17,500 nucleotides of DNA from Symbiodinium natans (GCA_905221605.1 CAJNDS010000080.1:50001-67500); one strand, 5' to 3'. Counted from the stretch's first letter, positions 8,383 through 15,472 are shown. The notes: generated by a model not told the origin, from the letters alone. Numbers and translations: made by a program.

Positions 8383-8899
8383 ACCTTTGCTTGTGCAAAA
8401 GCATGCGTGCGAGTCTACCGTCCGGACTTGGCCTTGGGTGATCTTGCGAACTTTTGAGCTGCCTTAATAAGAAACCCAATAAACCCAAAAAGGTAAAGAT
8501 CTAAATTTACAGTAAAGTACCACAAAGTGAGAAGGGGATTCTTGGTGGGTTCTGGGACACCCGGACAAGTGGATTTTGGTCCGCTGGCGCCGTGACTAGT
8601 GTTCTAAGTATTCAGATTGCGCAGCGCAGGAAACACTCACTACAACGAATTCCAACTCCGGAATCAAGTTCTGGGACGGTGCTGCTGGCATCATTCCAAA
8701 GTAAAACGTCTGGAATTTACATGGAAAACTGCGTTGAAAAGTCTTGTGCCAGGCTATTCTGAGTTTTGCATTCCGTGTTCGACTGTCACATGCACTTTTT
8801 TGTTCCGCAAGGGGCCTGGCCAACAGTGAGCGCGCTGAAGGATGAACTTCTCCCTGAAACCTCGACCTCAACCAAACTCCTGCGTTCCAAAGAACAGAC
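8383..8899. other. Spacer of ~520 bp, no gene recognised
   Basis: It holds copy B of the direct repeat. Overlapping open frames on both strands at 8596-8871 show no family motif and look like chance. Confidence 0.5.
8450..8527 (+). repeat. Copy B of the ~78-bp dispersed direct repeat
   Basis: Starts ACTTTTGAGCTGCCTTAATA and ends AGTAAAGTACCACAAAG, as in copy A. Here it is not next to a heptamer array. Confidence 0.9.
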
Positions 8900-8942
8900 T
8901 CTAAACCCTAAACCCTAAACCCTAAATCCTAAACCCTAAACC
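8900..8942 (-). repeat. CCCTAAA array
   Basis: Six C-strand heptamers, one TCCTAAA. Confidence 0.96.
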
Positions 8943-9042
8943 TGCGGAACGGCCTCCTTGGCACGGGGGGCCTTTTCGGCGGCGTGGCAGCAGAACCATT
9001 GCTGCTCGCAGGCACGGCGTCGCTTCCTCCTCTTGCTGAAGG

Positions 9043-9085
9043 CCCTAAACCCTAAACCCTAAACCCTAAACCCTAAATCCTAAAC
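9043..9085 (-). repeat. CCCTAAA array
   Basis: Six C-strand heptamers. The ~100-bp GC-rich spacer before it (8943-9042) is open in several frames without a recognisable product. Confidence 0.96.
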
Positions 9086-9153
9086 ACGAAAGGTCAGTAG
9101 CCCTGGAGTTCAATGCGGTGAGTTGACTGCCTATAGCAAGGCCACGGCCACCC

Positions 9154-9338
9154 GCCCTAAACCCCAAAACAAACTGCACCCCAGTTGCCTCTAAACCCTA
9201 AACCCTAAACCCTAAACCCTAAACCCTAAACCCTAAACCCTAAAGCCTAAACCCTGAACCCTAAACCCCAATCTCTAAACCCTAAATCCTGAACCCTAAA
9301 CCCTAAACCCCAGACCCCAAGCCGTAAGCCCTAAACCG
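9154..9338 (-). repeat. Long CCCTAAA array, decaying downstream
   Basis: A near-perfect block at 9191-9244 is followed by mixed CCCTGAA, CCCCAAT, TCCTGAA and CCGTAAG units. Confidence 0.95.
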
Positions 9339-9424
9339 TCCGAAGGCAGGACGGGATTGGAGATTGGAGGGCCAAGTTCCGCTGCCCTCCCGCACTCCAA
9401 GTAGATTCACGGCATATCTCTGCC

Positions 9425-9462
9425 CTTAAACCCTGAACCATAAACCGTAAACTCTAAACCTT
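9425..9462 (-). repeat. Degenerate C-strand tract
   Basis: CCCTGAA, CCATAAA, CCGTAAA and CTCTAAA: five units each with a different change. Confidence 0.85.
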
Positions 9463-10199
9463 AGCAGCCCAGCAACCATGTTATTCTAAGGGCACCCTTT
9501 GTTGGGGTGGTTACTTTAGAAGGGAATCCATAACCGAAAAAAAGAGTAAAGGGTACCACTGGGCTACCAAGAAACCCTCTCGAGCTTTCACCCTGATAGA
9601 CAGCCCTCTGGGTGCTTAGGGATCATAGAAGGCGCTGGAATCTACGAGAACTTGTGGTATTGAGTCCTAGCAGAGCCAATCCAGTTCGGAACCCTGCCCA
9701 GCAGGCTGCCAAAAACAGAACATACTCGAGTGCACCTTGACGCTGTCAGCGACGAGAGCAATGTACTGTTTCACATGGTATTATATTGTATTTTGCTGCA
9801 GTATGTCGCACTCTATCTCGGGTAAAGAATCGTGCTACACATTCTCTTCTTGTAGTATGCGCATACACCATATTAGGCACATATATACATACATACACAA
9901 ATGCATACACACATACATACACACATACATACACTATATACTTCGATTCTATGAACTCCAGTGTATATGGACATGGTTTCGAAACACAAAACACATGCAA
10001 CCTATACATGCAAGCAAATAGAGCATACATTCTTCAATAGAAAAAATATCCATATTCATATTTTGGCTTGCCGAAGCTCTCCTGGCATCTGCGCCTCTCC
10101 GCCATGATCTTTGGCCGGACTCGATGCCGCCGGGGCCTGCGCCATGGTCAGGGCAGCTGAACCCTATAGCGCGCTTTGTACTGCCAAAAAGATCCATGC
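9463..10199. other. Spacer of ~740 bp, no gene recognised
   Basis: It contains a CATA/CACA microsatellite (about 9878-9945). Open frames on both strands translate to Tyr/Ile/His/Thr runs from that microsatellite and are not supported. Confidence 0.6.
9878..9945. repeat. ACATAC/CATACACA microsatellite
   Basis: Imperfect tetranucleotide CATA repeats with CACA interruptions. Confidence 0.92.
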
Positions 10200-10297
10200 A
10201 GGGTTTGGGGTTTAGGGTTTAGGGTTTAGGGCTTAGGGTTTAGGGTTTAGGGTTTAGGGTTTAGGGCTTAGGGTTTAGGGTTTAGGGTTTAGGGTTA
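10200..10297 (+). repeat. TTTAGGG array
   Basis: Fourteen G-strand units, with TTTGGGG at the start and two CTTAGGG inside. Confidence 0.96.
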
Positions 10298-10505
10298 ACC
10301 CATAAGCAATAAGCAAGGGACTTCAACCTAAAAGGGGGAGGGCTACCCTAAATCCGAAACCCTCTGAGAACATCTTTCGGGCCCAATTGGATCCCAAGGT
10401 ACTTAGACCTCTGAAATCTGTGACAGGAACGCGCGCCAGTTCGAAGACGGATGCATCCACAGTTCGGGTCGGACCCAACAAACCAAACTGCGGCAAGCTA
10501 CTACT

Positions 10506-10549
10506 GGTTTAGGGTTTGGGGTTTCGGGTCTAGCGTTTAGGGGTTTAGG
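10506..10549 (+). repeat. Short degenerate TTTAGGG array
   Basis: TTTAGGG, TTTGGGG, TTTCGGG, TCTAGCG and TTTAGGGG units. Confidence 0.9.
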
Positions 10550-10732
10550 AGAATCCGTGTAACAATCCGTCTATAGGAGCTATAGAAGTCCATCCTGGCA
10601 TGCTGCTCAAAGCCGCCAGGTCACGCAGGACCTTGCGACCTTCGACGCCTAGCCCCATATTGCGAGTCCCGAGCACAAAAAAGATCCCAAGAATCTTCAT
10701 TTAATTGGGCCATTTCGAGCTTGCGGAAAACG

Positions 10733-10779
10733 CCCTAAACCCACAACCCTAAACCCTAAACCTTAAACCCTAAACCCTA
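10733..10779 (-). repeat. CCCTAAA array
   Basis: Six to seven C-strand units, one CCTTAAA. Confidence 0.95.
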
Positions 10780-10906
10780 CGTCTTCAATATGAGGCCCGA
10801 GAGCAACTTTTGCCTCCGCCTCGGCAGGCTCCGAAGGAACGCCATCCTGGTTCGCATTGACGCCGTTGCTGAGGGTCGAGTCGGGAACCTCAGTGGGCTC
10901 CGTTTC
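10763..10906 (-). other. Coding-like shard between two telomere arrays, function unknown
   Basis: An open minus-strand frame reads ETEPTEVPDSTLSNGVNANQ then DGVPSEPAEAEAKVALG. Its acidic, Glu/Pro/Ala-rich composition resembles a linker of a real protein. It ends in the adjacent heptamer array and has no start codon. It may be a fragment of an exon. Confidence 0.3.
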
Positions 10907-10908
10907 CT

Positions 10909-10960
10909 AAGGGTTTAGGGTTTAGGGTTTAGGGTTTAGGGTTTACGGCTAGGGTTCTAA
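10909..10960 (+). repeat. TTTAGGG array abutting a fold-back element
   Basis: Five TTTAGGG units, then degenerate TTTACGGC and TAGGGTTC units up to the fold-back at 10961. Confidence 0.93.
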
Positions 10961-11106
10961 GGGTGGTTTCATGGTCCCTGAGTATGGGCCGTGAAAAGGG
11001 TACCCCTTCTAGACCCCCTTGTATACCCTATACAAATTAAGGGCCCATACATCAAAACCCTTTAGAGGGAGGTTAGGGACCATATTAAAGGCCCATGAAA
11101 CTACCC
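10961..11106. mobile_element. Fold-back / MITE-like element (146 bp) inside telomere repeats
   Basis: End repeats GGGTGGTTTCATGG (10961-10974) and CCATGAAACTACCC (11093-11106) match at 13 of 14 positions. Inner pairs follow in nested order: GGTCCCT/AGGGACC, GTATGGGCC/GGCCCATAC and a central TTGTATA-CCC-TATACAA hairpin. Heptamer repeats border both sides. No coding capacity, so it would be non-autonomous. Confidence 0.65.
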
Positions 11107-11135
11107 CTAAACCCTAAACCCTAAACACTAAACCC
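11105..11135 (-). repeat. Short CCCTAAA array
   Basis: Four C-strand units, the last CACTAAA. It is the last heptamer tract before the gene island. Confidence 0.95.
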
Positions 11136-11320
11136 TTCGAGAGGCATCCAGTTGCAACAGCAGTCCCCCGATGCACCCCCGTATCCCACGCATGGCTGCC
11201 AGGGCCTGTTGGTTTCCTGGCAATTTTCCAGAACGCATGGAGGCATCCCTGCTCTGGCAACCTCTTTGGTAGCCGCTCAAACGATGGTGATTGCGCGCAA
11301 CATCCTTGCAAGGCTGGCGC

Positions 11321-12674
11321 TTACAAGTCAGAGTGGCTGGCGTGCCCGCCCGGGCGGAGGAACGGAAAGGGCTCGGTAGGCACAAACTTTTGTGAGACAT
11401 CTCCGGCCAAGTCCTCCTCTGGCCAGGGTAGGCGCTTCGCTCCTCCTGTGAAGTCGATGCTGTTCAAGTTCACCCAGAAGACGCTGGGACTTGTGACGGA
11501 CTCGAAGTAGTAAAAGCCTCCATTGTGGTCGGCGACACTGCGCCACCTCGGCTATCACACACACTTTTTGGTTTATGTGGAAACAGGAACCTGGATCGTT
11601 GACTCTCTCTCTCTCTCTTGGAATTCATGCAAATGTTCATAGCTGTCGGAATCAGTATTCGTAGCCTGTGTATACGGAGTAGTCGCACAAAACAAAAACA
11701 TGGCAGTGCAAAACCTATTGGACGAAAGATCTTCCTAGCAACTGAGGCTCTGCGTGGTGGCCAAATTTGGTTCATTTGGGTGTGTCACACCCAGTGGCAC
11801 GGACACGTGCCGTATCAGCGAAAAGACAGTGGCCACGGCAAGAATGCTCGAGCTCGCCTCAGCTGGCAACAACTGGATCGACTTTCAGCAGGTGGGATCT
11901 GAGGCAGCTAACAGGCAAGGAGCCTTGGGAACAGCATGAAGGTTGTAGCTCAAGCGTGCGAAGCGGTCTGCTGCTCGATGCGTTCCTGGGAGGAAGGTGC
12001 TCCCACCAATCTCTTGCCAGTATGCCGTCAGCGCTAGCTGCTGCAACTAGTGAATGAAGGTGGTAAGAAGTGAACTTGTGAACGTATGGTGGCGAGTTGG
12101 TCATCACTTTATACTGGGAACCATTGTGGATTATCAGGCGCCCAGCTATGTACTCAAGGATTGCAGAGCCATTGGCTCATCAGAAATGGCGAGGTGTCCG
12201 CTGGCTGACCTTCCACTGGGAAGAGTCGGTGAGATGATGTTGATGTCATCCGCCTGCAGGGCGGCGACGGCTTCTGGAACAGTGGCAAAGTTGTCGACAA
12301 CGTACTGCAGCCAGGCGCCAATGGACATTTTCTTCTGATCGCTGCGCTTCTGGGAACCGTAATCAGTCTCGACCAGGTAAAGAAGGCTGCCGACCAAGCC
12401 CTTCTCGTTGATGCCATCCACGGACCCCACGTCGTAGAAGGACGTCACCACGGAACTCCACTTGGAGGTCCACTCAAGCGAGCCGGCGACGCCCCCGTCC
12501 CTCTTCATGCCCTGCGGAAAGGCCCAAACTTTGGCCTTGGTCGGCTCCTGCCAATCCATGGTACGCCCGGTGTAGAAGTGGCCGGCGTTGTCCTCATAGT
12601 AAGCCCGGGAGCATCCATGAGCCACACCCAGCAAGGACAGCCGTCACCACAGCCCCAAGTCCCATGAGTCCCAT
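11321..12674 (-). CDS. Choloylglycine hydrolase / penicillin V acylase-like secreted linear amide C-N hydrolase (4 exons, two 1-nt indels in exon 1)
   Basis: Proposed exons are 12674-12084, 12046-11933, 11872-11751 and 11546-11321, giving about 350 residues, the usual family length. The ATG at 12674 has A at -3 and G at +4 and opens a 20-residue signal peptide (MGLMGLGAVVTAVLAG then VAHG). The next residue is Cys (codon 12613-12611), the expected N-terminal nucleophile. Counting from it, GRTMDW supplies Arg17 and Asp20, Tyr79 sits near the penicillin-acylase Tyr82, MTNSPPY gives Asn173 and IRHVSVPLG gives Arg236; these match the known Cys/Arg/Asp/Asn/Arg active site. Other family blocks are YWQEIGG, LPGTHRAADRFAR, WRSVADHNGGFYYFES and a C-terminal GDVSQKFVPTEPFPFL. 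The family hydrolyses amide bonds of bile salts, penicillin V or N-acyl homoserine lactones; the substrate here is unknown. The signal peptide predicts export or endomembrane entry. Exon 1 needs one base removed near 12628 and one added near 12177, so it could be a pseudogene or carry assembly errors. The family is mainly bacterial, so transfer is possible. Confidence 0.85.
11547..11750 (-). other. Intron 3 of the hydrolase gene (204 nt, apparent GA-AG)
   Basis: Upstream coding ends in ...NLATT plus CA, and downstream coding resumes as G TGG CGC AGT (WRSVAD). Joining CA to G gives TQW, the form expected in the family. The only junction that does this has donor GA (GAGCCTCAG) and acceptor AG followed by G (ATAGCCGAG/G). 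No GT donor fits the motif spacing. GA donors and AG/G acceptors are known in dinoflagellates. The intron carries a pure GA/CT dinucleotide run at about 11602-11619. Confidence 0.65.
11873..11932 (-). other. Intron 2 of the hydrolase gene (60 nt, GT-AG)
   Basis: The segment starts GTTCCCAAGG and ends GTCGATCCAG on the minus strand. It contains the only in-frame stop (TGA) of this region, and its removal keeps the frame, joining LSYNLHA to LLPAEASSS. The exact donor is inferred; without splicing the protein would end before the conserved IRHVSVP block. Confidence 0.55.
12047..12083 (-). other. Intron 1 of the hydrolase gene (37 nt, GT-AG)
   Basis: On the minus strand the segment starts GTTCACAAG and ends TTCACTAG with a pyrimidine-rich 3' half. 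Removing it joins MTNSPPY directly to LQQLALTAYW, restoring both the reading frame and the family spacing of this motif pair (compare Y-D-Q-Q-L-A in relatives). Its length is not a multiple of three, which explains the frame change. It is very short for a spliceosomal intron; an indel pair is a less likely alternative. Confidence 0.65.
12174..12181 (-). other. Frameshift site 2 (one missing base) in exon 1
   Basis: The frame ending HLAISD runs into a stop at 12148-12146, while the next frame opens with ANGSAILEYIAGRLIIHNG and continues the family pattern. One added base at GAT GA/GCC gives the same number of residues as relatives (D-x-x-G-x-S-A-I). The missing base could be a second or third G, again a homopolymer-type error. 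Confidence 0.7.
12627..12629 (-). other. Frameshift site 1 (one extra base, GGG run) in the signal peptide
   Basis: The signal peptide is read through LAG and the mature protein from GVAHGCSR in the next frame. Dropping one G of the GGG run joins them exactly. No intron can account for a one-base shift. Either a real mutation or a homopolymer overcall. Confidence 0.7.
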
Positions 12675-12685
12675 GATGGTCTATG

Positions 12686-12705
12686 GCTGCAGAAACACAG
12701 CCAGG
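12686..12705 (-). promoter_or_regulatory. Candidate spliced-leader (or cis) 3' splice acceptor upstream of the start codon
   Basis: The minus strand reads CTGGCTGTGTTTCTGCAG, a pyrimidine tract and AG ending at 12687. It lies 12 nt before the ATG at 12674, with an in-frame TAG between. Dinoflagellate mRNAs receive a trans-spliced leader at such sites; a cis intron with an upstream non-coding exon is the alternative. Confidence 0.45.
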
Positions 12706-13061
12706 AGATGAACCCAGACTCGGAAACCCTGGCTGCTGCGTTAACTTCTGATTCCCTTCCTCGGTAAACAGTGTCAACGCCCTACTCCTGGAATCTCTCT
12801 CAAACAGCTGGAACCTTGCAGGCGGCTCAGAGAGATTGCTCTGAGTCTGGGCAAAACTTAGGGAATTGGGGCTTAGTTAGGGCCGTTCGACCGCGGAGGC
12901 CGTTGCTATAGCGCCTGAGTCACTATAGGACCCCAAGTGCAGGAGAATGTTTGGATACGGCCCTATCTGGGATGCGAAGGGCCTCACCACGGGGCACAAA
13001 GCCTCAAAGATGAGTCATGATCCCACTCACCCTATAACCCGGGTAACCCGAAACCTGAAGT

Positions 13062-13119
13062 TCTGTACATGATTGACTTAGTTGCTGGGTTCTGTACATG
13101 ATTGACTTAGTTGCTGGGT
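13062..13119 (+). repeat. Perfect 29-bp tandem duplication
   Basis: A unit starting TCTGTACATGATTGACTTAG and ending TTGCTGGGT occurs twice head to tail with no mismatch (13062-13090 and 13091-13119). Confidence 0.97.
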
Positions 13120-13126
13120 TCATACG

Positions 13127-13160
13127 CCCCCCCCCCCCCCCCCCAAAAAAAAAAAAAAAA
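13127..13160. repeat. Poly(C)18-poly(A)16 tract
   Basis: Eighteen C followed directly by sixteen A. A similar C11-A12 tract lies at 13598-13620. Confidence 0.95.
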
Positions 13161-13251
13161 TGCACGTTTTTGGTTCCACAGGGGATTACAGCATCCACAT
13201 TCAGCTACGAAGTTGAGGTTACTAGACTCCCCTCAGAACCCTAATAACAAC

Positions 13252-13299
13252 TTTTTTGTTTACTATCCTCTTGGGTTTTATATAAACATAAACAAAAAA
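13252..13299. repeat. Short inverted repeat TTTTTTGTTTA / TAAACAAAAAA
   Basis: An 11-bp perfect stem (13252-13262 with 13289-13299) around a 26-nt loop. Confidence 0.7.
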
Positions 13300-13428
13300 T
13301 TCTCAAGGGGGATATAGGTTACGCCAGGCCAAGGGGCACAAGTCTTGCAGCCATGTTTACCTTGGCTGCAGGCAGCATGAGGTAGTCTCATGGGCCATCG
13401 TCGTGCGAGGCAATCCTACATGGGATGT

Positions 13429-13446
13429 CCCCCCCCCCCCCCCCCC
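13429..13446. repeat. Poly(C) tract, 18 C
   Basis: Uninterrupted C run, same length class as the tracts at 13127 and 14644. Confidence 0.95.
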
Positions 13447-13490
13447 ACATAATATAATACTAACACGAGGCAAGCCTGAACTCCTAAACC

Positions 13491-13590
13491 TTGGGATGTT
13501 CCCCCTTATACTAACAGTCCTTAATAGGGATTCTAGTACCCCGATGAGAATCCCAATTAGGGACTGCTAGTTTAAGGGGGAACGTCCCAA
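13491..13590. mobile_element. 100-bp fold-back / MITE-like element
   Basis: 44-bp arms at 13491-13534 and 13547-13590 (TTGGGATGTTCCCCC against GGGGGAACGTCCCAA) pair almost throughout, with about five mismatches, around a 12-nt loop. Outer flanks do not pair, so the ends are sharp. No coding capacity. Confidence 0.75.
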
Positions 13591-13597
13591 CCTAAAG

Positions 13598-13620
13598 CCC
13601 CCCCCCCCAAAAAAAAAAAA
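13598..13620. repeat. Poly(C)11-poly(A)12 tract
   Basis: Same composition and order as the tract at 13127-13160; it lies just beyond the fold-back element. Confidence 0.95.
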
Positions 13621-13646
13621 GAAGTCCCCAAGGACCGAAAGAGAAC

Positions 13647-13806
13647 CTAAACCCTAAACCCTACTAAACCTTACTAAACCCTAAACCCTAAACCCTAAGC
13701 CCTAAGCCCTAAGCCCTAAGCCCTAAGCCCTAAGCCCTAAGCCCTAAGCCCTAAGCCCTAAGCCCTAAGCCCTAAGCCCTAAGCCCTAAACCCTAAACCC
13801 TAAGCC
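13647..13806 (-). repeat. CCCTAAA array with thirteen perfect CCCTAAG units
   Basis: Bases 13693-13783 are thirteen identical CCCTAAG heptamers, bordered by ordinary CCCTAAA units on both sides. Confidence 0.96.
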
Positions 13807-13888
13807 CGAACCCGAAACGCTGTTACACTTTTACGAAGTGTCAACCGGATCTGGCAGACCTGCAGACGGACCACGTGCCCTCGAGGCT

Positions 13889-14001
13889 TTAGGGGTTTTT
13901 AGTGGTTTAGTGAGGGGTGTTCAGGGTTTCAAGGGTTTAAGGGGTTCAGGCCTAAACCCTGAACCCTGAACCTAAACCCTAAACCCTAAACCCTAAACCC
14001 C
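13889..14001. repeat. Degenerate head-to-head telomere-repeat junction
   Basis: A decayed G-strand tract (13889-13949) faces C-strand units (13951-14001). The C-strand side ends in a C-rich CCCGCCCCC sequence. Confidence 0.8.
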
Positions 14002-14112
14002 CGCCCCCGCCCCCCCCCACCCAAACGAAGCACAACACAAAGCTGAGGAGCACTTCGCGGCGCAAGGCAGTATACACAGCTCCTTGCAGGCAAAATCAGT
14101 TCTCGCAAAGTT

Positions 14113-14290
14113 CGGGTTTAGGGTTTAGGGTTTAGGGTTTAGGGTTTAGGGTTTAGGGTTTAGGGTTTAGGGTTTAGGGTTTAGGGTTTAGTAGGGTTTA
14201 GTAGGGTTTAGGGTTTAGGGTTTAGGGTTTAGGGTTTCGGGTTTAGGGTTAGGGTTTCAGGTTTCGGGTTCGGGTTTCGGGTTTCGGGTA
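14113..14290 (+). repeat. Long TTTAGGG array passing into TTTCGGG
   Basis: About ten perfect units, two TTTAGTAGGG insertions, more perfect units, then TTTCGGG and TTCGGG variants at the right end. Confidence 0.95.
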
Positions 14291-14404
14291 TGACATATGC
14301 ACAGCAGGCCAGTGGAGCCTCATTTCCCGAGGTAACAACACTGTGGTTCCAGTGCCATCAACCGTGCAAAAGGGCCCCTATGTTCTCACAAGGTTACCCA
14401 ACAC

Positions 14405-14457
14405 ACCCTAAACCCTAAACCCTGAACCCTAAACCCTAAACCCTAGACCCTGGACCC
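14405..14457 (-). repeat. CCCTAAA array
   Basis: Seven C-strand units, ending with CCCTAGA and CCCTGGA. Confidence 0.95.
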
Positions 14458-14603
14458 TTCTTCAGGTCCTTGTGACGACGTACCATGTGTGCACGTCGTC
14501 CAGCGGATTTCCTGAGACTGAATTGCTGCCGCTCTCCACACTTCACCAATACGAATTTATGCTTTACAGAACCCGACAGCATCCTGGAGCTCGGTAAAGC
14601 CTC

Positions 14604-14628
14604 GGGTTTAGGGTTTAGGGTTTAGGGT
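14604..14628 (+). repeat. Short TTTAGGG array
   Basis: Three perfect G-strand units. Confidence 0.95.
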
Positions 14629-14643
14629 GTGTTACGCATTCCG

Positions 14644-14661
14644 CCCCCCCCCCCCCCCCCC
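14644..14661. repeat. Poly(C) tract, 18 C
   Basis: C homopolymer 15 bp after a TTTAGGG tract. Confidence 0.95.
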
Positions 14662-14835
14662 ACAACATCTTCATATGCCTGGGTTAGCGTTGGTATGTGG
14701 GCTTTCTAGCTTCCAGCAAGCAAGAAGCCTTCCGTGAACCCAACACATGGCATGCCCCTCCTTTCTAAGCACGTGCCGAGCCCCCCGGCCTCTGAGAAGC
14801 AGGACACAATCACAGCCCTAACCCGCCCAGGAAAA

Positions 14836-14863
14836 CCCTAAACCCTAAACCCTAGACCCTAAA
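14836..14863 (-). repeat. Short CCCTAAA array
   Basis: Four C-strand units, one CCCTAGA. Confidence 0.95.
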
Positions 14864-14991
14864 AACCATCGGACGCCCGCAATGCAAGTATTTGCCAGGG
14901 CGCGCATCCATTTCGTGTCCGCACACAGCACAAAGCCACTTCTCCTGCTCCGGATGAATCCGGCCAGGGCAGACTTTAAATCAATGCAATG

Positions 14992-15043
14992 CCTAAACCC
15001 TAAACCCTGAACCCTGAACCCTAAACCCTACTAAATCCTGAAA
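14992..15043 (-). repeat. CCCTAAA/CCCTGAA array
   Basis: Six C-strand units followed by CCCTACTAAA and TCCTGAAA. Confidence 0.93.
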
Positions 15044-15080
15044 CCAAAATCTCTTGACGAGTTCATATCATTCATAGAAT

Positions 15081-15142
15081 CCTAAACCCTAAACCCTAAA
15101 CCCTAAACCCTAAACCCTGAACCCTAAACCCTAAACCCCAAA
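15081..15142 (-). repeat. CCCTAAA array
   Basis: Nine C-strand units with one CCCTGAA and a final CCCCAAA. Confidence 0.96.
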
Positions 15143-15272
15143 TAGCGGTTCAGGATCTTATGATATTTGACAAGCTTGCGCTTAGCGAGCTATCGGCTCG
15201 AAGCACTAGATGGTCGGCCTCCGAAGCACACATCCCGTTTGCCAGACTGGAGGATGACCGGCAGCAATAACT

Positions 15273-15335
15273 CTTAGGGTTTAGGGTTTAGGGTTTAGGG
15301 TTTAGGGTTTAGGGTTTAGGGTTTAGGGTTTAGGG
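15273..15335 (+). repeat. TTTAGGG array
   Basis: Nine perfect G-strand units. Confidence 0.97.
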
Positions 15336-15425
15336 CTTCTATGCTATGCTGTGCTGCTAGATTCGACTGGACTAGACCGGACTTTAGTAAGCTCTCCGCA
15401 CCATGCTCCCATGCTATTTGTACTG

Positions 15426-15472
15426 GTTCAGGGTTTAGGGTTTAGGGTTTAAGGTTTAGGGTTTAGGGTTTG
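15426..15472 (+). repeat. TTTAGGG array
   Basis: Six to seven G-strand units including TTCAGGG and TTTAAGG. Confidence 0.95.

Larger units (their letters stand above)
12690..13645. other. Gene-free stretch upstream of the hydrolase gene
   Basis: It holds a small CTCAGAG/CTCTGAG hairpin (12826-12845), a 29-bp tandem duplication, homopolymer C and A tracts and a 100-bp fold-back. Whatever drives the gene should lie here, but no promoter motif is recognisable and dinoflagellate promoters are poorly defined. Confidence 0.5.

Noticed and set aside
8596-8871. Overlapping open frames on both strands
   Set aside because: No motif or splice context, and overlapping frames of this size are expected by chance at this base composition.
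9737-10197. Four overlapping open frames around the CATA microsatellite
   Set aside because: All derive from the microsatellite or its flanks.
11470-12107. Plus- and minus-strand open frames over the hydrolase introns and exons
   Set aside because: They are shadows of the spliced minus-strand gene; only pieces in the correct frame carry family motifs.
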